A DNA stretch of 64,000 nucleotides from the NCBI GenBank assembly GCA_035633215.1, contig DASQFI010000046.1, positions 69,941-133,940 on the forward strand, in the 5' to 3' direction. Positions 53,143 to 62,145 of this stretch are shown here, in pieces. This DNA is from DASQFI01 sp035633215. Its GTDB lineage: Bacteria > Acidobacteriota > Vicinamibacteria > Vicinamibacterales > SCN-69-37. The translations under genes were made by a program, and so were the position numbers. The notes beneath the pieces were generated by a model that had not been told where the DNA came from, ran no database searches, and saw only the letters and a list, made by a program, of their open reading frames with translations. How positions within the stretch are numbered: the first letter of the stretch is position 1; each line of letters opens with the position of its first letter.

Positions 53143-54534
53143 ATGACTTTTGTCTTCTCGTCGGACGGACGGCGCGCGTTACGGGTGTCACTCGCCCTCG
53201 GGCTCCTCGTCCGTCTCGCGATATTCTGGCACACGCCGACGCTCGGACCCGAGATCGAGGACGAGCAGCACTACGTCCAGCTCGCCAATAACGTCATCGA
53301 GGGCAACGGATTCGCGTTCGCGCCGGGGCGGCCGACCTCGATCCGGCCGCCGCTCTATCCTGGACTGGTCGCCACGATCTTCAGCATAACGGGCGCGGGC
53401 AATCTGCAAGCGGTGCGCCTCGTGCAGATCCTGTTGGCGCTCCTGACCGTCGCCGTCATCGTCGAGCTGGGACGCCAGGCGTTCACCGCCGCGGTCGGCC
53501 GGTACGGCGCCGCCATCTTCTTTCTGTATCCGTCCTACATCTTCTTCAACTTCACGATTCTCACGGAAACGCTGTTCACGCTGCTCCTGATCGCGTTCGT
53601 GCTGCTCTCGGTGAGGCTCGTTCAGACCCCGCGGCTCTCGACGGCGCTGCTTTGCGGCCTGACCCTCGGCCTGGCCGCGCTCACGCGCAGCGTGCTGTGG
53701 CCGACACCACTGATTTTCTGCCCGCTCCTGGTGTTGTTGCTCCGCGCGCCGTGGCGGACGAGGCTGGCGCTTCCCGCCGCCGTCCTGGCCGGCTACGCGG
53801 TGGTCGTCAGTCCCTGGGCGATTCGGAACACCAGGCTGCAAGGCGTCGTGACGATCGTGGACACGATGGGGGGCATGAATCTCCGGATGGGCAACTACGA
53901 ATACACGCCCGACGACCGGATGTGGGCCGCGGTCGGCCTCTCGGGCGAGCAGAACTGGTCGTATTCGATCGCGCAGGAGTTTCCGGGCCAGCACCTGACT
54001 GAGGGCCAGAAAGAGAAGTGGGCACAGAGCAAGGCGATTGCGTACATGCGCGCGCACCCGGGGACGACCCTGCGGCGAGCGCTGATCAAGTTCGCGGATT
54101 TCTGGGGCCTCGAGCGCGAGTACGCCGCCGGCGTGCAACAGGGCATGTACTCGCCACCGCGATGGGTCGGCGCCGCCGCGTCCCTTCTGATCGTCGTCGT
54201 CTACCTGGGTGTCATCGTGTGCGGCGCCGCGGGCGTGTGGCTGGCGGCGCCCGCGTGGCGTGTGCAGGTGCTGCTGCTGCTGCCCGTCGTGATCATCACC
54301 GGCGTGCACACGCTGGTCTTCGGCCACCCGCGCTATCACCTGCCGCTCATGCCGCTGTTCGCGCTCTACGCGTCGGCGCTTCTGGCGACGCGGAGCGTCG
54401 CGGCTTGGCGCGAGCGGCGTCCGGCGTTGGTGGGCGCATCGGCGACCGTGCTCATGCTCGTGGCTGTCTGGGTCCGGCAGATCGTGGTGGTTGACGCCCA
54501 GCGGATTCGCGCGTTTCTGAACCATGTCAGCTAA
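53143..54534 (+). CDS. GT-C glycosyltransferase, family 39-like
   Basis: 463 residues, about eleven helices. PEIEDEQHYVQLANNVIEG after helix 1 holds the acidic catalytic pair, and NFTILTETLFTLLL is the second GT39 motif. Unlike the other GT-C proteins it has no long soluble tail. It heads a nine-gene operon of overlapping genes; the next two (HAD and UbiA) could supply its lipid-linked donor. A GATAAT 10 to 20 bases upstream of the ATG might be a -10 box, without a clear -35. Confidence 0.85.
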   Translation: MTFVFSSDGRRALRVSLALGLLVRLAIFWHTPTLGPEIEDEQHYVQLANNVIEGNGFAFAPGRPTSIRPPLYPGLVATIFSITGAGNLQAVRLVQILLALLTVAVIVELGRQAFTAAVGRYGAAIFFLYPSYIFFNFTILTETLFTLLLIAFVLLSVRLVQTPRLSTALLCGLTLGLAALTRSVLWPTPLIFCPLLVLLLRAPWRTRLALPAAVLAGYAVVVSPWAIRNTRLQGVVTIVDTMGGMNLRMGNYEYTPDDRMWAAVGLSGEQNWSYSIAQEFPGQHLTEGQKEKWAQSKAIAYMRAHPGTTLRRALIKFADFWGLEREYAAGVQQGMYSPPRWVGAAASLLIVVVYLGVIVCGAAGVWLAAPAWRVQVLLLLPVVIITGVHTLVFGHPRYHLPLMPLFALYASALLATRSVAAWRERRPALVGASATVLMLVAVWVRQIVVVDAQRIRAFLNHVS

Positions 54535-55306
54535 CCCCGTTCCGATCGATCGGCGTCCCGCCCCGGAGGGCGGAACTTGCGGACTCAGGAATCCGCTCGA
54601 CCCGACCCGGCGGATCCGCGCCGTGCTGTTCGATCTCGACGGCACGCTGTATCGCCAGATGCCGATGCGATCGCTCATGGCGATCGAGCTCCTGACGCTT
54701 CCGTTGTCGGGCGTGGCGAAAGCGCCGCAGCGGTGGCGCGCGCTCCGGACGTATCGCAAGACGCAGGAGCAGTTGCGATCGACCGACGCGCGCGGTTCGG
54801 CGGCCCAGGCCCAACTGGCGGCCGCGGCGCGGCGCACGGGCCTGCCGGTGGAGGAAGTCGAGAAGCTCGTCGAGGAGTGGATGCTCGCCCGGCCGCTCAA
54901 GTATCTCCGGTTGTGCCGCGCGAAGGGTCTGGACCGGTTGCTGGGCGTGCTCGAGAACGCAGGGGTGAGGAGCGGCGTCCTGTCGGACTATCCGGCCGAG
55001 TCGAAGCTGGGAGCGCTCGGACTGAGTGGGCGGTTCTCACCCGTTCTCTGCACCAGCGCGCCCGACGTCGCGGCGCTCAAACCCAGCCCGCGCGGGTTTC
55101 TGCTCGCGTGCCGATCGTGGCGGCTCACGCCGGGCGAAGTCTTGTACGTCGGCGACCGTCCCGACGTCGACGCGGCGGGAGCGTCGGCTGCCGGCATGCC
55201 GTGCGTGATCATCGGCGGAGGATGGCGATCGCTCCGGCGTTATCCCGGCTACCTGGTGCTTCGCTCGCTCGAAAGGCTCTGTGATGTCCTTGACGATCGC
55301 CGCTGA
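54524..55306 (+). CDS. HAD-superfamily hydrolase
   Basis: 260 residues. RAVLFDLDGTLYRQ (about 33-45) contains the nucleophile Asp and acid-base Asp; SGVLSDYP is motif II (Ser), LKPSPRGF motif III (Lys), and YVGDRPDVDAAGA motif IV. The cap between ~60 and 145 is basic and helical. Overlap with the UbiA gene by 23 bases suggests it removes a phosphate from the prenyl-linked product of that enzyme, as separate phosphatases do after decaprenyl-phosphate phosphoribosyl transfer in actinobacteria. Confidence 0.85.
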   Translation: MSANPVPIDRRPAPEGGTCGLRNPLDPTRRIRAVLFDLDGTLYRQMPMRSLMAIELLTLPLSGVAKAPQRWRALRTYRKTQEQLRSTDARGSAAQAQLAAAARRTGLPVEEVEKLVEEWMLARPLKYLRLCRAKGLDRLLGVLENAGVRSGVLSDYPAESKLGALGLSGRFSPVLCTSAPDVAALKPSPRGFLLACRSWRLTPGEVLYVGDRPDVDAAGASAAGMPCVIIGGGWRSLRRYPGYLVLRSLERLCDVLDDRR

Positions 55307-56279
55307 ACGCCGCTGGCAGTCCGCCATCTGGCCGTACGTCCAGATTGCGCGCGTCGACCATTGGTTCAAGAACGCGTTCATGCTGCTGGGCGTCGTGCTC
55401 GCGGTCTTCTACGAGCCGTCGCTGGCCACGTGGTCGAGTCTCGCGCCGCTCGGCATCGCGGTGCTGGCGACCTGTCTGGTCGCGTCGAGCAACTACGTGC
55501 TCAACGAGCTGCTCGACGGACCGAGCGACAGCCTGCATCCGGAAAAGCGCCATCGGCCCGTGCCGTCCGGCCGCATTCGCCCGGCGGTAGCCTACGTGGA
55601 ATGGCTCGCCCTTGCCGCCGCGGGCTTCGCGCTCGCGCTGTCGCTCAACGTGTACTTCTTCGGCTCGGCGCTGGCGCTCTGGATCATGGGGATCGCCTAC
55701 AACGTCCCGCCGCTCCGCACCAAGGAGTGGCCCTACCTCGACGTGCTGAGCGAATCGGTGAACAACCCGATCCGGTTGTTCCTCGGCTGGTTTGCGCTGG
55801 TGACACTTCGCGTGCCGCCGATTTCGCTCGCCATCGCCTACTGGATGCTCGGCGCGTTCTTCATGGCGATGAAACGTTTCGCCGAATACCGTCACATCGG
55901 CGATTCGCGGGTGGCGGCCGCCTACCGCCGCTCGTTCGAGTTCTACACGGAGGAACGGCTGCTCGTGAGCCTCTTCTTCTATGCCACGACCTGCGCGCTC
56001 TTCGCGGGCATTTTCATCGTCCGCTACCACCTCGAATTGATTCTCTTCACGCCGATCGGCGCCGGCATCTTCGCGTATTACCTCCACATCGGCCTGATGC
56101 CGAACAGTCCCGTGCAGAATCCCGAGAAGCTCTACCGGCAACGCGGGTTCTTCGCGTACATGGTCTTTGCGACCGTGCTGTTCATCCTCTTGATGTTCAC
56201 GTCGATCCCGGGCCTCTACGATCTGTTCAACGTCGATCCCGCCAACATGGAGCCGCTCTGGACGCTCGGAGCCCAGTAG
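55284..56279 (+). CDS. UbiA-family prenyltransferase (polyprenyl-phosphate phosphoribosyltransferase-like)
   Basis: 331 residues from ATG 55284, about nine helices. NELLDGPSDSLHPEKRHRP is the first Asp-rich NxxxDxxxD motif; YNVPPLRTKEWPYLDVLSE is the second. The HPEKRHRPVPSG form resembles decaprenyl-phosphate phosphoribose synthases more than quinone-type UbiA. It would join phosphoribose or a similar sugar-phosphate to a polyprenyl phosphate. Together with the overlapping HAD gene and the GT-C gene it could form a pentose donor pathway. Confidence 0.85.
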   Translation: MSLTIAAERRWQSAIWPYVQIARVDHWFKNAFMLLGVVLAVFYEPSLATWSSLAPLGIAVLATCLVASSNYVLNELLDGPSDSLHPEKRHRPVPSGRIRPAVAYVEWLALAAAGFALALSLNVYFFGSALALWIMGIAYNVPPLRTKEWPYLDVLSESVNNPIRLFLGWFALVTLRVPPISLAIAYWMLGAFFMAMKRFAEYRHIGDSRVAAAYRRSFEFYTEERLLVSLFFYATTCALFAGIFIVRYHLELILFTPIGAGIFAYYLHIGLMPNSPVQNPEKLYRQRGFFAYMVFATVLFILLMFTSIPGLYDLFNVDPANMEPLWTLGAQ

Positions 56280-58127
56280 ATGCCGGGACTGGTCGGCCAG
56301 GTCAGCACGCGAGACAGCGACACCGCGTCGCACCGGTTCGGCGCCGCGGTGGATCGCATGCGGCGCCATCCGCGCCTGTCCGTCCAGTCGGCCGCCGCCG
56401 GCGCCTGGAGGCTGGGCCATGTGCACCTCGACGCGGGACGACCGGCGCCTGAAATCGGCGCCCCTGGCGACCGCATCCACGCGGTGATTCACGGCGCCCT
56501 GGACAACGAGTCGGCCCTTCGAGCGGCACGAGGCACGCCGCCGACCAGCTCGGTCAACGCGTTGATCGCCGATCTCTATCAGGAGCATGACCTCGGGTTC
56601 GTGAGCCGCCTGGAAGGTGAGTTTTGTCTGGCGCTCATCGATGAACAGCGACGCCGGCTGCTGGTCGCCACCGATACGATCGGCAGTCATCCGATCTATT
56701 GGCGCGCGGATGCCAGGGGCCTCGTCTTCGCCTCCGATCTCTCGGCGGTGCTGCGCGCGGCGCCCGGAGCAACGCGCCTGAACCTTCGAGCGGTCGCCGA
56801 CTACCTGTCGATCGGCGCCGTCCTGGGCGACAAGACACTCGCCGACGGCGTGCTCCTCCTGCCCCCCGGGACCCTGCTGGTCCATGGCCTGGATGACGGC
56901 CGGACGACGCTGCATCAATACGTCCAGCTGGAGTCGTTCTTCCGTCAGGAGTGGACGGACCGCGCCGACTATCTGGAGGCGGTCCAGGCCGCGTTCAGAC
57001 AGGCGGTTGGCCGTGCGCTCTCCAGTTCGAAACCGATCGGGCTGTCGCTCTCGGGCGGCCTCGACAGCCGCGCCATTCTGAGCGCGGCCAACGGCCGGAC
57101 GTCGACGCTCCGCACCTTCACGCTCGGCGTTCCCGGATGCGCCGATCAAGTCATCGCGGGGCAGCTGGCGCGCATCGCCGGCACTCAGCACCGGTTCTTC
57201 GAGCTCAACCGTTCGTACCTCCGCGATTTCCTCCCGAACATGGCGGAGATGGTGTCGCTGACGGACGGGATGTACTTGAGTCACGGCCTGACGGAGATGC
57301 TGGCCGTCCGGTTTCTCGAGCAGACCGACATCGGCGTGCTCCTCCGCGGCCACGGCGGCGAACTGGCCAAAGCGCATCTCGCCTGGCCGCTCAATACCGA
57401 CGCCCACGTCTACGCAATGACGTCCACCGAGGAGCTGATTCCGTATCTCCTCGCGCGGGACACGCTCATCTACGCGGCCGACCTGCCCGTGACGCGCCTC
57501 CTCACGCCCGAGGCGTACGCGAAAGCGGGTGACGGCGCACGGGAGACCATGGCGTCGATCCTCGCCGACACGCGTCTGTCACCCGCAGAATGCTGCAGCT
57601 ACCTCTATCTCCGCGAGCTCACGCGCCGGTTCACCATTCCCTCGCTCGAGCTGTTCCGCACGCGAGTGGAGGTCCGGCTGCCCTACCTCGACGCGTCCTT
57701 CCTCAAAGTCCTGCTCGCCGCCCCGTCGAAATGGCGCGACAGCACCGACATCCATCGGGCGTTGACGCGATCTGGGATTCCTCGGCTGGTCAAGGTGCGC
57801 AACTCCAACACGGGCGCCGCCGCAGATGCCGGGCCGCTGGCCGAATACGTGCTGGACAAGTTGAACACCGCGCTGAAGCGTATGAACGTCCGCGGTTACC
57901 GGCACTATCACAATTTCGACGACTGGATGCGCACGGGACTCCTCGACAGCGTTGAAGCCGAGCTGCTGGCGCCATCCGCCCGCGTGCGGACATTCGTCGA
58001 CAAGCGCACGCTCCAGGAGCTCATCGGACAGACCCGTACCGGCGCCGCCGATCGGAGCTACCTTTTGCAGGTGCTCCTCATCCTCGAGCTCTGGCAGCGC
58101 GAGAACGGCATCGAGGACGCCGCGTGA
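56280..58127 (+). CDS. Asparagine-synthase-like protein lacking the glutaminase Cys
   Basis: 615 residues. The N-terminus reads MPGLVGQVS where AsnB proteins have MCGI, so the Cys2 nucleophile is Pro. The rest of the glutaminase-like fold remains recognisable (GEFCLALIDEQRRRLL, DTIGSHPIYW). The synthetase domain keeps LSLSGGLDSRAILSA and RVEVRLPYLDASF, so ATP-dependent activation is probably intact. It may use free ammonia or another amine, as beta-lactam-synthetase-like relatives do. It follows the UbiA stop directly and overlaps the beta-helix gene by 4 bases. Confidence 0.85.
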   Translation: MPGLVGQVSTRDSDTASHRFGAAVDRMRRHPRLSVQSAAAGAWRLGHVHLDAGRPAPEIGAPGDRIHAVIHGALDNESALRAARGTPPTSSVNALIADLYQEHDLGFVSRLEGEFCLALIDEQRRRLLVATDTIGSHPIYWRADARGLVFASDLSAVLRAAPGATRLNLRAVADYLSIGAVLGDKTLADGVLLLPPGTLLVHGLDDGRTTLHQYVQLESFFRQEWTDRADYLEAVQAAFRQAVGRALSSSKPIGLSLSGGLDSRAILSAANGRTSTLRTFTLGVPGCADQVIAGQLARIAGTQHRFFELNRSYLRDFLPNMAEMVSLTDGMYLSHGLTEMLAVRFLEQTDIGVLLRGHGGELAKAHLAWPLNTDAHVYAMTSTEELIPYLLARDTLIYAADLPVTRLLTPEAYAKAGDGARETMASILADTRLSPAECCSYLYLRELTRRFTIPSLELFRTRVEVRLPYLDASFLKVLLAAPSKWRDSTDIHRALTRSGIPRLVKVRNSNTGAAADAGPLAEYVLDKLNTALKRMNVRGYRHYHNFDDWMRTGLLDSVEAELLAPSARVRTFVDKRTLQELIGQTRTGAADRSYLLQVLLILELWQRENGIEDAA

Positions 58128-59365
58128 ATCGAGTCACGTCGGTGCCTCTCGCCGCCGCTCTCGTGCTGACCGTGGCTCTGCCCCCAGCCGCGTCGCAGGC
58201 GATCTGTCGCCGGTGCGGATGGAAACCGCCGGACGGACCTGTCCTCCACGTGAAGAATATCGATGAGCTCGAACGTGCCGTGGCATCCGCGCGACCCGGA
58301 GAGACGATTCTCCTGGCCGACGGAACCTACGCGCTGCGGAGCACGATCGACCTCCGCACGGCGGGAGTGACGCTTCGCGGGCAGCGCGGCGACCCGGCGG
58401 GGGTGATCATCCGCGGCCGCGGGATGACCGGCGACCCGGTTGGCGTGGGCCTCTCGGTGAGCGCGCCCGAGGTGACGATTGCCGATCTCACGATTCGCGA
58501 CCTCGGGTTCCACGCCATCCAGGTCCGAGGCGAGCAAGGAGCTTCGCGCTTCACCCTCCACAATGCCCGTCTGCTGGACACCGGTCAGCAGCTGCTCAAG
58601 GGCAGCGTCGCTCAAACGAGACTGTACGCCGATGACGGTCTGGTGGCCTGCTCGTCATTCGCCTACACGACGAGCGCGCCGAGCGACTACACGAACGGCG
58701 TCGATCTGCTCGCCACGCGCGGCTGGGTGATTCGAGACAATCGTTTCGAGAGAATCCGGGGACCCGAGGCCGATGGCTGGAGGGCGGGGCCGACCATCCT
58801 GGTCTGGGCGGCCGGCGAGGGAACCATCGTCGAACGGAACACGATTGTCGACTCATTTCGCGGCATCGCGCTCGGCTTGTCGGACCAGCCGCTCGTCTAC
58901 GCACGGAACGGCGAACGCGCGTACGATCACACCGGCGGCCTGATCCGCAACAACGTGATCGTCAACCTCCATCGCTGGGCCGATGAACCGATTGAAGCCA
59001 ACGCGTCGCGCGACGTGCGCATCGAGCACAACACCGTCTTCATCGAAGGGGCGACGCCCTGGTCCATCCAGGTGCGGTTTCCGGCGTCGGACGCGCTGGT
59101 GCGGAACAACCTGACGAATCACCGGATCTTTCTGCGCGATGGCGGACGCGCGAGCCTCGACGGCAACGTCACGAGCGCGCGGCTGAGCTGGTTCGTCGAT
59201 GCCTCGCGGGCCGACATGCATCTGACACCGGCGGGCCGGCCGGCGATCGACGCGGGCGTGGCGATCGCCGACGCGGCCCAGGATTTCGATCGCGGCCTCC
59301 GCCCGCTGGGGCGCGCACCGGACGCGGGCGCGTTCGAAGGAGTCAAAGGGAGCGCGTCGAGGTGA
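58124..59365 (+). CDS. Secreted parallel beta-helix protein (chondroitinase-B/PL6-like)
   Basis: 413 residues. A signal peptide (about 7-26) ends before AICRRCGWKPP. LERAVASARPGETILLADGTY and VTLRGQRGDPAGVIIRG are the first coils of a right-handed beta-helix, and further coils carry NNVIVNLH and RIEHNTVFIEG. The layout is that of PL6 alginate/chondroitin lyases and related enzymes. The usual Lys/Arg catalytic pair is not certain. It likely acts on polymer in the periplasm. GTG start overlaps the stop of the asparagine-synthase-like gene. Confidence 0.78.
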   Translation: MNRVTSVPLAAALVLTVALPPAASQAICRRCGWKPPDGPVLHVKNIDELERAVASARPGETILLADGTYALRSTIDLRTAGVTLRGQRGDPAGVIIRGRGMTGDPVGVGLSVSAPEVTIADLTIRDLGFHAIQVRGEQGASRFTLHNARLLDTGQQLLKGSVAQTRLYADDGLVACSSFAYTTSAPSDYTNGVDLLATRGWVIRDNRFERIRGPEADGWRAGPTILVWAAGEGTIVERNTIVDSFRGIALGLSDQPLVYARNGERAYDHTGGLIRNNVIVNLHRWADEPIEANASRDVRIEHNTVFIEGATPWSIQVRFPASDALVRNNLTNHRIFLRDGGRASLDGNVTSARLSWFVDASRADMHLTPAGRPAIDAGVAIADAAQDFDRGLRPLGRAPDAGAFEGVKGSASR

Positions 59366-60375
59366 ACTCCCTGGAGTTTTCTACCAACCGGGCCCCGTCC
59401 CCCTCGGTCGACCCGGTCGTATCCTTCATTATTCCCGTGCGCAACGACGCGCAGCGGCTGAAGCATTGTCTTCGCACCATTCGCGCCGGACGGCATCGGC
59501 CCGCGGACATCGAGCTGGTCGTGGCCGACAACGGATCGACGGATGAGTCGGCCAGCGTCGCACGCGAGGCGGGAGCCACCGTGGTCCCGCTGCCGGGCAT
59601 CCGCCTCGGCGAGCTTCGTAACCGTGCCGTCGCCGCCGCACGCGGCGACGTGCTGGCGTTCGTCGACGCCGACCATGAGATTGGCCCCGACTGGGTGCTT
59701 TCGGCGCTCAGCGTGCTCGCCGACGAGAGCGTGGCCGCCGTCGGCGCGCCCTGCCGGCCGCCCTCGCCCGCGACGTGGGTCCAGAAAATCTACGACCGGT
59801 TGCGGCGCCACCCCGGCGCGCAGGAAGAGGTCACCTGGCTGGGCAGCGGCAACATGGCCGTGCGGCGCTCGGCGTTCGAGCGCGTCGGCGGCTTCGACAC
59901 GACGCTCGAGACCTGCGAAGACGTGGACCTCTGTCGAAAGCTGCGGGCGAACGGCTACCGGCTCATCGGCGACGCCCGGCTGCACAACATTCATTACGGC
60001 GATCCGCGCACGCTTCGGCACGTGTTCTTCGGCGAGCTCTGGCGAGGACGTGACAATGTGCGGGTCAGCCTCCGGCCGCCGCGATCGTGGCGAACGCTCG
60101 TGAGCGCCGCGATTCCCCTGTTCAACCTGCTCGCGCTCGCGCTCGTCGTGGTGGGCGTGCTGTCGGGCACGGCCGTCGGTCGGGCGGCCGCGGCGATCGC
60201 CGGAGCGTGCGTGCTGGTCCTGCTGGGACTGCGAGCGGCGCTGATGGTCGGCGACGCGCCGTCATGGGAGTTCCCGCGCGCCTTCGCCGTCGCCGCCGCG
60301 TATGAGCTTGGGCGCGCGCTCGCGCTGACCGCGCGCGTGGGATACGACCGCCGGCGGCGGGGAGCGACGGCATGA
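59362..60375 (+). CDS. Family 2 glycosyltransferase
   Basis: 337 residues. SFIIPVRNDAQRL and LVVADNGSTDES form the nucleotide site, AFVDADHEIGPDW the DxD motif, and LGSGNMAVRRSAFERVGGFD with the ETCEDVDLCRKL acid (ED) the acceptor end of GT2 enzymes. One or two helices at about 250-300 give a membrane-attached tail. GTG start overlaps the beta-helix stop and the stop overlaps the next ATG, both by 4 bases. Confidence 0.88.
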   Translation: MNSLEFSTNRAPSPSVDPVVSFIIPVRNDAQRLKHCLRTIRAGRHRPADIELVVADNGSTDESASVAREAGATVVPLPGIRLGELRNRAVAAARGDVLAFVDADHEIGPDWVLSALSVLADESVAAVGAPCRPPSPATWVQKIYDRLRRHPGAQEEVTWLGSGNMAVRRSAFERVGGFDTTLETCEDVDLCRKLRANGYRLIGDARLHNIHYGDPRTLRHVFFGELWRGRDNVRVSLRPPRSWRTLVSAAIPLFNLLALALVVVGVLSGTAVGRAAAAIAGACVLVLLGLRAALMVGDAPSWEFPRAFAVAAAYELGRALALTARVGYDRRRRGATA

Positions 60376-61553
60376 GCGGCGCCCGGCTGGCCATCCTCGA
60401 ATTGCGAAGCGTACGCGGCACGGGCGGCGGACCGGAAAAAACCATTCTGCTCGGCACCGAGCAGACGGACCGCACGCGGTTCGCGGTCACCGTGTGTTAC
60501 CTCCGCGACCTGCGCGATCCGATCTTCGGCATCGACGAGCGGGCGCGCCGCATGAACATCGACTACGTCGAGGTGCAAGAGCGGCACTCGTTCGATCCGC
60601 GGATCTGGACGCCGCTCTCGACGCTGGTGCGCGAGCGCCGAATCGACATCGTTCACTCGCACGACTACAAGACCGATCTGCTCGGCTGGCTGCTCGCCCG
60701 GCGCCTGGGCGTCATTCCCCTCTCGACGGCGCACGGATGGACGGGTCAGAGCGCGCGTGAGCGCTACGTCTACTACCCGGCCGGCAAGCGGCTGCTCGCG
60801 CGCTTCCCGCGCGTGATTGCCGTGTCCAGCGACATCCGCCGCGAGCTCGTCCGGCACGGCCAGCGCGAACACCGCGTGACGGTGATCCTGAACGGGATCG
60901 ATCCTGACGCGTTCAAGCGGGACGTCTTCCGGCGCGGCGGCATCCGCCAGGCGCTCGGCCTGGCACCGGACGATGTGGTGATCGGGGCGGTGGGCCGGCT
61001 GGAGCGTCAGAAGCGTTTCGACGTGCTGCTCGAGGCCTTCATGCCGCTCGCGCGCGCCCGTCCCAACCTGCGGCTCGTCATCGTCGGCGACGGGAGCCTG
61101 AAGAGCGAGCTTGCGGCCAAGGCCGGCTCGCTCGGCCTGGGAAAGTCATGTCTCTTGCTGGGCCACCGGCTCGACGTCGCCGATCTGCACAACGCGTTCG
61201 ATCTCTTCGTGCAGGCGTCGGAGTACGAAGGCACGCCGAACGCCGCGCTCGAGGCCATGGCGATGAGCACGCCGATCGTCGCGACCGACGTGGGCGGCAC
61301 GGCCGAACTGGCGGCCCACGAGGTGCACGGCTTGCTCGTCGCGCCGCACGACGTGCCGGGGCTGACGGCAGCCATGAACCGGGCGCTCGGTGATCCCACC
61401 GGCGCTCGGACGCGCGCGGCCGCCGCGAGATTCCGCGTGGAGCACGAGTTGTCCTTCCACGCGCGCACACGGCACCTCGAGCGCGTCTACGAGGATCTCG
61501 CCCGCGAGCGCGACGAGGTCAAGGCGATGCGCGGGATTCCGCATCATGCGTAG
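60372..61553 (+). CDS. Family 4 glycosyltransferase
   Basis: 393 residues. VRGTGGGPEKTILL is the N-terminal loop; DIVHSHDYKTDLLGWL and STAHGWTG the acceptor-domain motifs; AVGRLERQKRFDVLLEAF starts the donor domain; EYEGTPNAALEAMAMSTPIV is the E-x7-E motif. Retaining GT-B enzyme for sugar addition in the cytoplasm. It overlaps its neighbours by 4 and 8 bases. Confidence 0.9.
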   Translation: MSGARLAILELRSVRGTGGGPEKTILLGTEQTDRTRFAVTVCYLRDLRDPIFGIDERARRMNIDYVEVQERHSFDPRIWTPLSTLVRERRIDIVHSHDYKTDLLGWLLARRLGVIPLSTAHGWTGQSARERYVYYPAGKRLLARFPRVIAVSSDIRRELVRHGQREHRVTVILNGIDPDAFKRDVFRRGGIRQALGLAPDDVVIGAVGRLERQKRFDVLLEAFMPLARARPNLRLVIVGDGSLKSELAAKAGSLGLGKSCLLLGHRLDVADLHNAFDLFVQASEYEGTPNAALEAMAMSTPIVATDVGGTAELAAHEVHGLLVAPHDVPGLTAAMNRALGDPTGARTRAAAARFRVEHELSFHARTRHLERVYEDLARERDEVKAMRGIPHHA

Positions 61554-62145
61554 CGCGGCGAAGGCGCTCGCGCACGGCCTGGCGACGATCGTCGTCCTGC
61601 CCGGGCTGCTGTCGTTCGCGATCCGCCGCGCGTTCCTTGGCGCGAATCGCGCGCTCGAAGGATCCACGCAGGCGCTGTCGTTGATTCCCGGCCTGCCCGG
61701 CGACTATCTCCGCCGCGCGTTTCTCGCGCGGACGCTTGCCCACTGTGATCGCTCCGCGACGATTCAGTTCGGGACGATCTTCAGCCAGGCGGGCGCGCGG
61801 ATCGACGCCAACGTCTACGTGGGCCCGAAATGCCATCTCGGTCTCGTGCACCTCGAACGCGACGTGCTGCTGGCCGCGGGAGTGCACGTCCCGAGTGGCG
61901 CGGCCACGCACGGGATCGCCGACCTCGACCGGCCGATCCGCGAGCAGCCCGGCGCGAAGACGCTCGTGCGCATCGGCGAGGGCACCTGGGTGGGCAGCGC
62001 GGCGGTCGTGCTCGCCGATGTCGGCCGCCACTGCGTGATCGGCGCCGGCGCCGTGGTCACGACGCCGCTGCCCGACTATGTCATTGCCGCGGGTGTCCCG
62101 GCACGCGTGATCCGCAGCCGGGAGCCGGTCACTGCGCGCGCATGA
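61546..62145 (+). CDS. Hexapeptide-repeat acyltransferase (LbetaH)
   Basis: 199 residues from the ATG at 61546. The first ~55 residues are hydrophobic and basic; from about 65, IQFGTIFSQAGARIDANVYVGPKC, split over two coils, and GEGTWVGSAAVVLADVGRHCVIGAGAVVT show the left-handed beta-helix. The final AAGVPARVIR is the usual end of sugar O-acetyltransferases. It would acetylate a sugar hydroxyl using acetyl-CoA. The longer upstream frame lies inside the preceding GT4 gene. Confidence 0.86.
   Translation: MRSAAKALAHGLATIVVLPGLLSFAIRRAFLGANRALEGSTQALSLIPGLPGDYLRRAFLARTLAHCDRSATIQFGTIFSQAGARIDANVYVGPKCHLGLVHLERDVLLAAGVHVPSGAATHGIADLDRPIREQPGAKTLVRIGEGTWVGSAAVVLADVGRHCVIGAGAVVTTPLPDYVIAAGVPARVIRSREPVTARA

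Noticed and set aside
53188..54900. A 570-codon open frame on the minus strand
   Set aside because: Antisense to the GT-C and HAD genes; basic, low-complexity translation.
55209..57407. A 732-codon open frame on the minus strand
   Set aside because: Antisense to the UbiA and asparagine-synthase-like genes, which have conserved motifs.
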